From positions 124,001-188,000 of the forward strand of contig JAGTJL010000022.1 of NCBI GenBank assembly GCA_020746875.1: a stretch of DNA of 64,000 nt. The letters are read 5' to 3'. Of the stretch, positions 11,996 through 23,081 are shown in pieces. The position numbers and the translations under genes are program-made. How positions within the stretch are numbered: the stretch's first letter is position 1; each line of letters begins with the position of its first letter. Below the pieces are notes generated by a model. The model saw only the letters and a program-made list of their open reading frames with translations. It ran no database searches and had not been told where the DNA came from. This stretch comes from Rhexocercosporidium sp. MPI-PUGE-AT-0058 (lineage: Eukaryota; Ascomycota; Leotiomycetes; Helotiales).

Positions 11996-13030
11996 TCTTC
12001 GCTTGCCGTTGCTGTCTGTCCCTGTCCTTCCGAATTTGATACTAAAAAATGAAATTTGCGTTTGCCCCAATGTTCCTCACGTTCCTCTGAGTCATTCCCA
12101 TCAGTCCAGTGGGGATGGCTAATATCTGCAAGTTTGCGTTCGTAGCCATGAGTCTAGCATTATCCCAGATGTCATATATGCCTACTCCCTCGTATTTCTA
12201 ACCATCGCAACTGATCTTCGTCCAGGTTACTGTTGAATGGCACTGAATGATGAAGACGAATGAGAACAAGGCGCTTAACTGAATATTATGCATCTCGACT
12301 TTTAGAAAGCGAAAGATTCTGGCTGGAAAATTGATAAGATGATTTCCAAGAGTGACCAAGAATAGGAACAAGTGCTTGCAGAAAGATAATCAGTGCTCAT
12401 AAGCAGTAATCATGTTTAAATGCAAGTCGAAGTCATTCTTTGGAGAATGTCTGCCATTCGGACAAAGGTCCCCTTTGACTTCTGCCGGTGTACGTCTGCC
12501 ACCTGGCATATGTGATGTGCTATTCTTGTTTGTTGGTCACAATCACTGAATACAGTAGCTAGTTTGAGAACCCCAGCAATCTCGAACTATTCTAATCATA
12601 GAATATAAACCTCCAAAACTACTCATGACTTGTGAAAGTATGTGTAGATCAATGTGGCCACCCAGTCAGCCTCGACGCCTTGCATCATCACGATCCTACG
12701 TTGGTACTGTACACTTAATTTTGGGTTCGGCTTATATATCATATGAGGAACTCCTAGCCCATTTACAATCAAAGTGGTACGATACTACGGTTTCAAAGTC
12801 CTGCGCCGAGTCCTTGCTTTTTGGTTGTTATTAATCAACAATGGGAAGAGCTTCGGGATTTTGGTGTCCTCCAACCCAACACCATCACTACCGCGAATCG
12901 TGACTTGAAAGGGGGATCGATCGACCCACAGCTAATATCTTCACCATAGTCACGCGGAGAAGAAGAAGTCCTTCGTTATGACAGTGATTGTCTGTACACA
13001 AGTTGGACGACCTGACAGTATCGACTTCCC
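11996..13030. other. Intergenic, no gene seen
   Basis: Only short, unconvincing frames on both strands. Confidence 0.45.
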
Positions 13031-13033
13031 AAC

Positions 13034-13308
13034 AGTCATTGCTTCGTGTGGAAAACGACGAGTTCATGCCAAATTGCAACGGAAACAGTCGAAGGACGCT
13101 ACAAATCCACCACCAGCATCAAGGATAATGCTACACAATCTGGAAAATACTCTATCTATTCGTGTACAGACCAACATCTTCATTGGCTTCCACATGTTGG
13201 GATGCATATTCATGTATCTGCGTACCAACAGACCCCGCCACAACCTACCAACACGATGCCGTTGGAGATCCAGAAACCTGCATTCGTTTTCCGGGGACTG
13301 AACTCTAG
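13034..13308 (+). pseudogene. Relic of a small Cys-containing protein
   Basis: One frame reads CQIATETVEGRYKSTTSIKD and on to YSIYSC at about 13168. The next frame continues with STCWDAYSCICVPTD and ends FPGTEL at a stop near 13305. Both halves look coding and share a small cysteine-rich style. They are in different frames and meet within about 10 nt, so no intron can join them. I found no start codon with a signal peptide upstream. This suggests a broken small secreted-protein gene. A sequencing indel is an alternative. Confidence 0.35.
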
Positions 13309-13362
13309 GACGGAGATGAGAAAACGACAGCGAGGCTTATTTTCGTTTCCTTGAGCTGGAGC

Positions 13363-13370
13363 TATAAATA
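13363..13370 (+). promoter_or_regulatory. TATA-like element
   Basis: TATAAATA lies 171 bp upstream of the ATG at 13541. This suits a core promoter of the downstream secreted-protein gene if the 5' leader is about 130-140 nt. Confidence 0.3.
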
Positions 13371-13540
13371 CTTTACAGTGCCAAGGCACCTCCAGGTCCA
13401 TAAGGATACAAGAACTCATTGCTCACATCTAGTGTACTGCGATTTCAGCAGTGGTAGTCTACTATTTCATCGATCCAAAAACAATCTTCTTCAATAGTTT
13501 CCAGATAAGAAGACAATCTTAGCAGCACCGCTTCTTTACA

Positions 13541-16500
13541 ATGAAGCTTGGCCTTCAAGCTCTTCTGCTCTCGATCACACTGTTCTCGTCAATTGCAGCA
13601 ATAGGTCATTTCAAACGACAACAATGTGCTATTCCATGTGGACTTGAGTGTGGTTTAGTAGGCGACACATGCTGTACTACCCCGTCCGGAGTTCTGAAAT
13701 TATGTGGTTATGGTACGCAAAGGTCTCACTAGCACGCTTTTATTTGAAGCTGACTATTCATGATTTTTGCAGGTACAATCTGTTGTCAGTGAAGTTCCAA
13801 GACTGCATTTCCAATAAGTTGCACGAAGGAAGCCATTTTTTCCTTCTTCTCATGCCCACCATTAGTCTTGTCAGCTGAGCATATCATAAACGGAGAAGCT
13901 GATTCTTTCCCTAGGTTTACATGGATGTTGTAACCCCGGAAGCATATGTCAAGCTGACGGCTCCTGTGTTGTGATAACTGCCATTACAACAGGAGGCAAG
14001 ACTGTTACTTCGACTTCTACTGTCGGAGCTGCAGGCAGTAGCATTGGGATCCCAAACACCAGTGTCCTAGTTTCAACGACAATTGCGGGAGGCAGCATCA
14101 CTGTCTCAACCTCCTTTTCCATAAATGTTCCTCCAACAGTACCACCGGCCATGACAGATGGCCAAGTAATTTCCTCTCAGACTAGTGCTCCTCAGCTGGG
14201 AACGGAAGTAGCTGCATCACCTTCCAAAACAGTTGACCCTAGTACTGCTATTTCTGAAGGTTTGACGTCCACCTCGGCACTCACCCAAACACTTCAACTG
14301 CCCCAAGCCACGGCTCAACTACCAGTAACTTCAACAACATTGCTAGATGTATCGGATATTTCTCCAGGGCCATCTGCCCCGTCGTTAGGTGTCTCAACAT
14401 TGCCCCCAGACGCAGTAACGGGAACGTTCCCCGATGGAGCTGTTTTCACATCGATATCTGGCCATGTGATCTGGAGTACCAACATTTTTAGTGTTCCTGC
14501 TGGTCTAAGCTCTATTCAATTGATAAATACCCTCGGACAGACAAACACAGTTCAATCAACAGAGCTGCCAAGCCCAGAGCCTACAGGGCTCCTTCCATTG
14601 ACTGCCACGTTAACAGACGGAACGGTGTTTACTTCTTCTGCTGGTCTTCTATTCCTAGGTGGGAACACATTGACTGTACCAACTGGTCTTATCTCCACTC
14701 AAACACTCACATCTTTTGGTCAAACTTTTATCTTTCTCCCGGACCAGCCAACAGATCGGCCAGGCGGTCCAGTTCTTTCTGGGAGCATTGCTTTGACGAG
14801 GACTTTCCAGGATGGAATGGTATACACATCATCTTCCGATAAAATATATTGGAGCACTTTCATACTGCCTGTACCTACTGGATTGTCCGTAACCGGAACA
14901 GTTACTACTAACAGCGAAACATTCGCATTTCCTCCTTCGCCTAACATAGGAGAAGGATCTAGAGGCGTGACAGCAAACACAATTTCGAGCACAGCTTCAA
15001 CCACAGTGCCTCTGATAACATATACAACATGGCCATTCTCCGTGAGCTTTACACCTGTCACTACCGCCGTACTGGAACCCAAAAACTTGGATGATAAGCC
15101 GGTCATTCCATGCAATGCCTGGTTCTTCTTTGTAAGTTTCCTAACCCAGAGGAATAAGAAATGTACAATGTAGAAGACTAACTGAAGACTGGCAGATTTG
15201 CATTGCGTGGAAAGTAGATCTCGGCATTTTTGGGTGGCAGATGAATTTACCTCCCGGAGTATATCCACCGTATGAGTCTCACTAGTGCTTTTGGTTCAAC
15301 GATTAGTGTTTGTTTAGCTGACCGCAAAACAACCTTACAGCGGACCGCCTCCTGGGATTATTTTCCCACCAGGAATCACTCTTCCTGGACCTCTTCCTCC
15401 ATGGCCTGAAATAATGTATGTTTGGCCAGTCCAATTTTCGAGAGAACACAAGGCAATCTAACAAAGGACTTACCAAAACGCAGGATCGGGGAGAATTATG
15501 TACCAACTTATTCTGAAGAGCCGACCTCGTGCGAAACCGAGTCAGCGACAATGTTTCTGACGACAACGTCCTTTGCTGTTTCAGCAGGAAAAACCACAGC
15601 AACTCGGGTGCTCTCAATGAGTGGTATTCTTGAAGGGTGTGACATACAGGACCAATCGTCTACTAGGACAACGACATCTGTTTGTCCATCCACAGCTACA
15701 ACTTGCAGCACAAACTTTGTCATATTGACTGGTGATCCCGACGAACCATCTTCTACTGGCATTCCCGATGACAATGACGAGCTCGCTATTTCATTGCGTG
15801 GTTATGTGAGCAGCTTCTGGTCAGGTCAGCTTCCAATTTATCTCTAAAAGTAGTTCCCAGGCAAAAATGCACCCTAAGAACCCGAGTCGAGGAAAATTGA
15901 GTACACTGGGCTTAAAGATTTATCACCATCAAACCTATTATGGCTATTGCTAATTCGTTTGCTGAACAGAGCTGGATGCTGGTCTTGCTACAACACTGGC
16001 AACATCCATTCTCCCAACACCTGGGCCATCAGGTCTCCCTAAACTACGCCATAGCCCACCCTTCACCCAACGACTTTGCCGATTATGACCTCAGCCGGCA
16101 GTTCATGTATTTCAAGTATCGTAACATCCGTCTGTGTGGTTCCTGATGAAGATCTTTCGACACCGTGTCCAGCAAGCCTATCTTGTGCTAGTTGGACTGC
16201 CACACAATTAAAACCACATCTGGAGAGTTTTCTTATGTGAGGATTTCACCCCAAACAGGGAACAATTGAATTTTACTAACTCCCTTCTCTTGAAGTACAG
16301 TTTGGACGGAACAGGAAGACAAATTACAGACGAACCTTGTATCTCATTACAGGGGGAGCCGTCTCAGGGCTCATCCTACACTTGTGGATGGTATCGCAGT
16401 GGTGTTGCTAAGCCAAGGGAATCGTGTTCCATTGGGACGTTCAGCAAGCCGGCCTCCTTTCTTATCCGCGATGGCTTCTGCACAGTCTTCACTGAAAAGA

Positions 16501-16619
16501 ACTGTAAGGGGGATTCAAACGGGGTTTCGTCTGGTGAATACAAGGGGTGTGTCGACCTTGCTGGTGAGAAGTTCTTACCAAAAACTTGGCTGTCCATGAG
16601 TTGTTTTGCCACAGGGTGA
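13541..16619 (+). CDS. Secreted Cys- and Ser/Thr-rich surface protein
   Basis: Nine exons: 13541-13712, 13773-13784, 13915-15131, 15196-15269, 15341-15415, 15484-15824, 15970-16032, 16095-16236, 16301-16619. All phases agree, giving 804 aa. It begins with a signal peptide (MKLGLQALLLSITLFSSIAA). A cysteine cluster follows (CAIPCGLECGLVGDTCC, then CGYGTICC, GCCNPGSIC), resembling small fungal Cys-rich modules. Then comes a Ser/Thr-rich stalk holding three diverged repeats of about 45 residues (about 231-275, 292-335, 357-400; pattern DGxVxTSS...VPxGL). Next is a conserved-looking block (CNAWFFFICIAW, LPPGVYPPGPPPG, LPPWPEI, EPTSCET). The C-terminal region has at least ten cysteines. It is probably an extracellular or cell-wall protein. 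I see no catalytic domain, and function is unknown. The weakest splices are the microexon, intron 7 (GTCTCC donor) and intron 8. Confidence 0.75.
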
Positions 16620-17292
16620 CACTACAGAATATTGAAGGGATAGTATTGAGTTGAGACTGGTAGAGTTGCCTATTGGATTACTAGCCATGGAAAAGTTCTT
16701 GGCTCTTATGATAGTGAAATACATGGATGTTAACGAACAATGAGGAGCCACTTTGCATGGGTTCAAAATCAAGAATCAGCAGTAACAGCGAGATGGGCTT
16801 TCTACGCCCTAGCACTCATACCAGCTCATACAGCTCTTTTACGCGTTGTAATAACTTACTGAAGTTCGAAAGGCGGCCGGTATATCGTACGTGGCCAAAT
16901 CCTTCAAGAACAGCGGCAGCGACTTCCCTCTCCGTGGTGGGAAGGTAGTGGCAAATCCAACTTTCGCCTACTACATTTTCAGGGATCGAGGACCCCGTCA
17001 TTGGATTTCTGAAACGGTGCTCGCAGTACCTAGTTCTATTCCCGGTTCTGTTTGTTGGTATATCTATTTATACCCGGATGTACGTGAAAGTATGTTTACA
17101 AAATTACGGGGCTCTCTCGCTTCGATCACTGGCTCGCTAAGGTGTTGGTGTCCTCACCCCAAAATGGCCCGTGCATTCCAATACCATCCCCCATACCTTT
17201 CTCATGCTTTCCATTCCCTCCTTTCACCTGCTGAACAACGAAAATATCAGCTACAAAGCTACACAACAACGATGTCAGTCTGATTGTATGCA
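16620..17292. other. Intergenic, no gene seen
   Basis: A plus-strand frame (16891-17283) lacks an ATG start and resembles nothing known. Confidence 0.45.
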
Positions 17293-18727
17293 ATGGGCCA
17301 ATTTCAAAGACCTTTCGGAAGGAAGCAGCGTTCCCCTCAAGGTATTCCTACGCAAGCACCAGTGCCTCTCGACCCGCGAATCCCGTCCATAGCCCAACTG
17401 CCAGACGAAGCGGTATTGCTCATTCTCAACTTTGTCGACAATGTTACATTGTGTAAGATAGCATCACTCAGCTCCAGCTTATACGACAGCTCGCGACGCG
17501 TTCAACACCGCACAATGGTTGTTGACCTGACCGAGGGAAGACGCACGCGAAGCCGTCTCGACCTTCTCGCACAGAACCTACTTCTGCCGGCCGTGCAGGT
17601 TCTCACCGTAAACATTGACAGAATGAAAAACGAGAACGGTCGTTTTGAATTCGTGGCCACTTATATACCCGAGACGACATCTTGGACGTTGTGGCCGACT
17701 CTGTATCAGGAATGACAGGGCTTCTTGACTTGCACTGGCAATGTTTAGTGCCAGTCCCTTGGACGCTATTGCAGCGCATCCCTTCACACACACGCCTCCA
17801 CACAACGATCTTTGCTCCCGAACACGATCACGAAGACCAGGAGCAGGTTTGGACTTGTTTGACCCGGCTCCACGGAAACCGAAACCTTTTCTCCCTATCT
17901 ATTCACATTGTATTCCAAGATGAGCATAGGTGCCGTGTGAGAATTCAAGCTCTCAAAAGGGTGCTGCTCTCTTGCCCAAGACTTGCACGCATACCAAATC
18001 TCTACGTCGGACCAGTTCACAACATGATCTGTGGTCTCGGAGATGGACCCCTTCTAGGTGCTGTCTATTGTGGTCTTGGGTTCTGCCGTGGCGAGATACC
18101 ACCAGCGTTAGAAGAGCTCGGGGTCAGATCATACTTTTGTTATCCTTGGGGCCAGGAGCAGACTTTTGCTTTTGGTCCTGACAGCATTTACAGTATCGGT
18201 TATCCTGAAAGGGGCAGTGAAGTACAGTACTGTGCACAAAACTTCGACTGGACCCGACCCGACTGCGCAAACTAAACAATGCTCCTTGTGACCTAGCCTT
18301 GGAAATCACTCCAAGGCTTACATCTCTCAAAGAAGTTAGCTTTGAGCGAGAGTACTGGAACCCTGAGGACCAAGCCATTTTCCTTGAGGCAATACCTGTA
18401 ACGCTGGAGACTCTGAACGCTCCCAGCTGGGACTGTGTCTCCAACAAGTCAGGTCCAATCGCCCACCATGGAGCAACACTCCGTAATTTGGCCATCCATC
18501 CCGTACTGAACATGAAAAATACAGGCAAAGGATACGTCACAGTGACGTGTCCAGACTTCAGCGCGGAGATGAATGCGGCCATGAAACGAATGTCTAAAGA
18601 AAAGAGAACGCCGAAATTACTGGCAACTACTTCACTCGAATTGTCACTCGAGATTGCGGTTGATGGCCCGTTATCCGAGAGTGAGTGTTGGGGATGGACA
18701 AAGCTAGAGGAAGAGCGCAAGATTTAA
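17293..18727 (+). pseudogene. F-box-like gene with two frameshifts
   Basis: From ATG 17293 the protein has an N-terminal F-box-like segment (SIAQLPDEAVLLILNFVDN, then LCKIASLSSSLYD). Coding moves to another frame near 17650-17672 (continuing LDVVADSVSGMTGLLDLHW) and to the third frame near 18195-18245 (continuing KLRLDPTRLRKLNNAPCD through to KLEEERKI). Each move equals loss of one base. No intron of usable size or phase exists at either point. The full product would be about 475 aa with a leucine-rich C-terminal part, like fungal F-box proteins that recruit substrates to SCF ubiquitin ligases. Assembly indels are the alternative to true inactivation. Confidence 0.6.
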
Positions 18728-19096
18728 ATCTATCGCAAGCAAAGGTCTGTATCTTGGAGGCTCAAGAAGTTTATTTCAAATGCTCTCAAGTGGACACAAT
18801 GATGGAACACGAATGTGGGTTTTCAACCTTTAAAACTAAAATAACACAAAGAAGGGTAAACCATCTGGCGAAGCATGACTTAAGTTTGGCTAGGGGGATC
18901 GAGGTGGAGTTGTTGTGTGGTATTGTAAAAGCTTTTTTTGCTCGAGAAATTGGTCTTGTCTGGATGATTCAATGAGGCAAGGCAAACTCCACATCGCAAG
19001 CAATGCTTTTGGCGAAGGTTTATTTACTGTACGGTTGGCCACCACATTACCTTCGTTCCGCACCATGGTTTCCTAATTCTCACACTGGGTTTTCTT
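18728..19096. other. Intergenic between convergent genes
   Basis: 3' flanks of the F-box relic (plus) and the tetraspan gene (minus). Nothing else was seen. Confidence 0.5.
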
Positions 19097-19728
19097 CTAC
19101 GCATGCGCTCCAGACCCTTTCTGCCGCAGCACAACCTCCTCGCTCCCATACAAGCAGCGTCCTCCCGCCTTCCTGTGCCTCGCAATACCCACACAGACAG
19201 TTATGAACGACGTCAACCACAATATCAATAAGATCCCTGCCAGACCCATAACAATTCTCGAGGAGATTGACGCGGCATGATAGATAGAATCATTCGTATG
19301 ATCTTCACAGAGTTCCTTGTACCACTGGTCTGGCCCATTCCACAATAAGATGCATCCACCGTTTGGAGAAAAGCTAGCCCCCATGGAGTGCAAGAAGCCA
19401 TCGGCCCAGGCACCGAGAAAGAAAAGTTCGAGACCGAGAATTGCCCAGTAGTTGTAGATCTTTGGGGCTATGTAAGTGGCAACGATGATGTAGGCCATTG
19501 CTATGAGCGTGATGATGGCCTTGGGTTGTTAGCCAATGCAGAGGGAGAATTTAAGGCAGGGTATTTTACCGTTACCAAGACGACGTATTGCGCGTAGTTC
19601 ACATACATATTCTCAACGATCATGAGAATATCAAGAGGAATGATGATGAATGCGAATAGGGCCTGTAGGATGTGGACAGTGATGAAGCCCGGTGGCAAGG
19701 TAATGAGATGCCCTCGCGAGGATGCCAT
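19097..19728 (-). CDS. Tetraspan membrane protein, MARVEL-like
   Basis: Exons 19728-19570 and 19519-19097, phase 0, with a GTAAAA donor and a CTAAC branch 5 nt upstream of the CCAAG acceptor. A nearby GTAACG donor would drop two residues. The product is 193 aa with four membrane segments: around residues 17-36, 49-72, 78-98 and 146-172. The third extracytoplasmic part holds Cys residues (GGCILLWNG, ELCEDHT). The N-terminus is MASSRGHLITLPPGF and the tail is basic (RHRKAGGRCLYGSEE). Topology and size fit fungal MARVEL or related four-helix proteins, but I cannot name a specific one. Intron position and topology resemble the gene at 9762-10368. Confidence 0.75.
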
Positions 19729-21522
19729 GATTTCTATTATGGCTGCTGAGTCCGCCGAGGTGGAACGTACAGTCCAGGATTCTTTGTTTCGAAGGAGCTG
19801 TGATTGAGTTCTTCAACGGCTAGTCCAGAGTCCAGACTAACTCTGAAGAAGGAACAAGCTTCGAATATCAGGACCAAGAAAAGCGAGCAGCCCCTAAGGT
19901 CATGATAATTATTGCGCCAAGGATTAAAGTGAACAAATCTCCGCGATGTCGTATTGCATGCACAACCCTAGTCGCACGATCATTTCTTCTTGTTTTTAGC
20001 CGCAAGTGTGTTGGTTCCCATTGCGGCGTAGACCGTTGCAAATGCTGGGGTTTCATGCACGTTTAGGGAGGTTCGCTTAAAATATCTATTCGAGAAGCGC
20101 CCAGCGGAGGAAGCTGCCAAAGTGGACGAGAATGAAAGATCGTGAGCCCTTTGTGGTGGCCAATTCATTTCGTGATTGGATCAATAACCTCATTGGCGGT
20201 CTGAGATTAGGAGATAAATGTTGGACTTGAATTGGACTCCGTTGAGAAAGGGAATGCCCAGGCTCGCTACGACTAGGGTGTTCGTTTAAGCCACTGAAGA
20301 GGGGTCGAAATAAGGACAACAAGAGCTCGCAGGTCTGCCTAAACAGGTGTTGTAAGTTCAGTGTTAAGAAGCTTAGAGTTGAACTAGGATGTAATTTTGG
20401 GACGACAAGAAATTACCGCTGGGTTTTGTCTATCTCCTGTTTTCAAATCAGCGAGGCAGGAGATGCCAGTTCAAGCGCTGCAAAAATACATTCCCTCCAG
20501 TTTTCTACGGAAATTAATTCATGCCATGTATGAGATATTCATATTAAGGGATGTAAGTGTTGCGTCGGTAGGTTGCGGTGAGTATCACAGCCAAGTTATA
20601 TGTACTTTGTGATGACTGATGACATATGTTGAATCTCGTTGTTGATTGCGGTGACGAACTTGCCAAGAGGCAGCATTATGATACTCCCGTATCATGAGCC
20701 ACAGGCAGTTAAATTTTCTGGAATGACGGATATGACAATCTCGTGGCAACTGCTGGCATCTGAGTCAGAGAAAATGTGTTTTGACAGGCAGCAAGTTCCA
20801 AACCAGACGAGGACTTCTGAAACCCGAATGCCAGCCGCAATTGAGCATGCTAGACAATCAGGAAACAAAAAAGGTGCCGATTCTGCCCATATTTCTCAAA
20901 GCCGATTAAGAATGATATCGGTCTGCAACCAGGGATGCACCAATGCACCACGTTGACGCACCAGAAGTCTTGGTGGAAGGTCGGCCCAATGTCGCTAGCT
21001 GGTGTTCTGATAGTTGTGTTGAGTAAAGAATTATTAGAAAGACAAGGGATGTTCTCAGACGGTCTAGCAATGATTTGGTGTTAGTGAAGGTCATCTTGTC
21101 AAATCATTGTGAAAACCAGCTAAAATTGGTTCCTTCAATAATGCACGTGACAATAATTGACATTTCAAGGGAAGAGAGGCAGCGAAGGTATCTCCATCGT
21201 TTGGTATTCTGCAAACAGTGGCAATCTGTGGAACTGGAAAATTAGGCTCTACTGTCGCTCTTAATAACTGCTAAAATTCATAAGTGGGATATTACGTAGG
21301 CGGATGAGTCATGATTCTCTTCCATGATTTTTCCCGAAGTTTTATTCCTCCGACTTGTCAAATAGAAGTAAATCTTTTCAGTGACTCATCGATAAAATTG
21401 GCTTCTCGAGGCTCATACTGTAGTTGCTCAGCTAAAATCGGGTTGAAAGAGATCTCATCAAACCACCTCCATATCTGAAACTTGCTTCCATACACCCCCT
21501 TACTACAGCAATTCGATTCAAG
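19729..21522. other. Intergenic, no gene seen
   Basis: Shared 5' region of the divergent tetraspan (minus) and acetyltransferase (plus) genes. No convincing coding sequence; frames at 20397-20956 lack support. Confidence 0.5.
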
Positions 21523-22173
21523 ATGGAGGCAGTACCTCGAGATACGTCCAAAACATTGTCAAAATCTAGAATTACATCTTCGAATACTCTTGAATACCGT
21601 CATAAACTCGCAGACATCAGTTCTCGAGCAACCTTCTCAGACCCGCTGAACTCACTCTTCCAAACCGAGAGAATCGGGCCCTTGTCTCAAGTAAAAGTCG
21701 AGGATCTCTACGAAGCTACCCTCATTCGTATCGAAACGAAAGTCGGACTGGGCTCTCAGATTGTAGAAGCCGATGAATTCTCTGCTGTGGCATGTTGGGA
21801 ACCGCCTGGAGCAGTACATCAAAATCATTCAGACGAAGAACTTGAGGAATTGGCAAGGACGAGACCGGTATACTCGGGTTTTATTCGGGATATTGAGGCA
21901 GCGAGGCTGGAGTGCTTGGGAGAGCGGAATTGCTGGCAGCTGAGTTTGATGGCGAGAGATCCATTGAGAACTAGCAAGGGGGCTGTGAGGGCGATTATTG
22001 AACCGTATGTGGAAAGGGCGAAGAAGGAAAAGGTGCCTATTTGGTGTGTTGCTGGTAATGAGAGGGCTAGGGACGTCTATTCATACTTTGGTTTTGAGGT
22101 CGTGAAGGTGATTCACTCAGGCCTAGAGAAAGTGAGGACTTGGTGCATGGTATGTAATTGGCCTCTTGAATGA
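21523..22173 (+). CDS. GNAT-like N-acetyltransferase
   Basis: Uninterrupted 216-aa frame from an ATG after a C/A-rich leader. The second half fits the GNAT acetyl-CoA-dependent transferase fold. It has a conserved strand with LSLMARDPLRTSKGAVRAII, corresponding to motif A at the acetyl-CoA pyrophosphate site. It then has VPIWCVAGNERARDVYSYFGF, typical of motif B, where a YxxxGF element closes the fold. The substrate is unknown. Oddity: the last codons overlap a canonical GTATGT (22150). An intron to CAG at 22241 would replace VCNWPLE with PMTTKARVVKTEN in phase 0, so the C-terminus is uncertain. Confidence 0.75.
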   Translation: MEAVPRDTSKTLSKSRITSSNTLEYRHKLADISSRATFSDPLNSLFQTERIGPLSQVKVEDLYEATLIRIETKVGLGSQIVEADEFSAVACWEPPGAVHQNHSDEELEELARTRPVYSGFIRDIEAARLECLGERNCWQLSLMARDPLRTSKGAVRAIIEPYVERAKKEKVPIWCVAGNERARDVYSYFGFEVVKVIHSGLEKVRTWCMVCNWPLE

Positions 22174-23081
22174 TTGTCGTTGGGTATGGACTCTGGATCG
22201 AACCATTGATATTTCGAAATTGGTATCTGGAAAACTATCAGCCTATGACAACCAAAGCACGAGTGGTGAAAACAGAAAATTAAATTGGGCCGGGTGGGTG
22301 GTTTTGGTGTCAAGTTGGAGACAAAGGCAGGAAGGAGGATCGGCACTCTGGTTAAAATGTAAGCTTCATCACATAAAGTTTAAGAACACACTTTTTTGCC
22401 CACCATATTGTTCTATTTTCTCGCTCATCACAACAGCTCTTAGTTTTGAGTGCGTCAGGTACCCAGCCATGCTTGACACTGCCACTCTGCTACTCCTGGT
22501 CCGAAAGTCGTGCGTTTGTCTCTTGAGTACTTTGATACAACTATATTCCCCCCCCCGCTTCGTTCTGCTCAGAATCTCGCGTATTTATTTATGTGGCTTA
22601 GGGGGTTGGGGGGTTGTACTATCATGTGTGCCATCGTGACTCGGAAAGTTCGAGCTGAACTCAAGCCTTGCAAGCCATAACCAAACAGAACCCTCTCTCA
22701 GCGGCAAGGCTGAAAACTAACCCGCAAACCGCCATCGTCTGCAGATCTCCCACCCTAGCTTTTTCAAATGCGGGATGTATGCACTTCGCGCGACGAATGG
22801 ATTTCGAGGGAGAGCGGAAGTGGTTCTCTTGCAACTCCTTTGAGATCTTGGCGTGGATATCTTGCAATGCCGCAACCAGTTGGAGACCTGCTTCTTGTGA
22901 CGGGATCGCCTGTTTTATTGGATTTTCCTTGGCATTAAGCCACTGATTGCTTCAATTGACAAGGTTCTCAGCAGGTGAGGCTCTCCAGTGTTTGTTGATA
23001 TGTCGTCCGTCGTTCTCTTCCTGCCCATTTCCTCAGCGTGCACCATTCCTATCATCGCAGAAATTCAGAGAGAAAGTCAAC
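22174..23081. other. Intergenic, no gene seen
   Basis: 3' flank of the acetyltransferase and promoter/leader of the GPI-protein gene. The frame upstream of 23082 is open but has no signal-peptide character. Confidence 0.5.
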
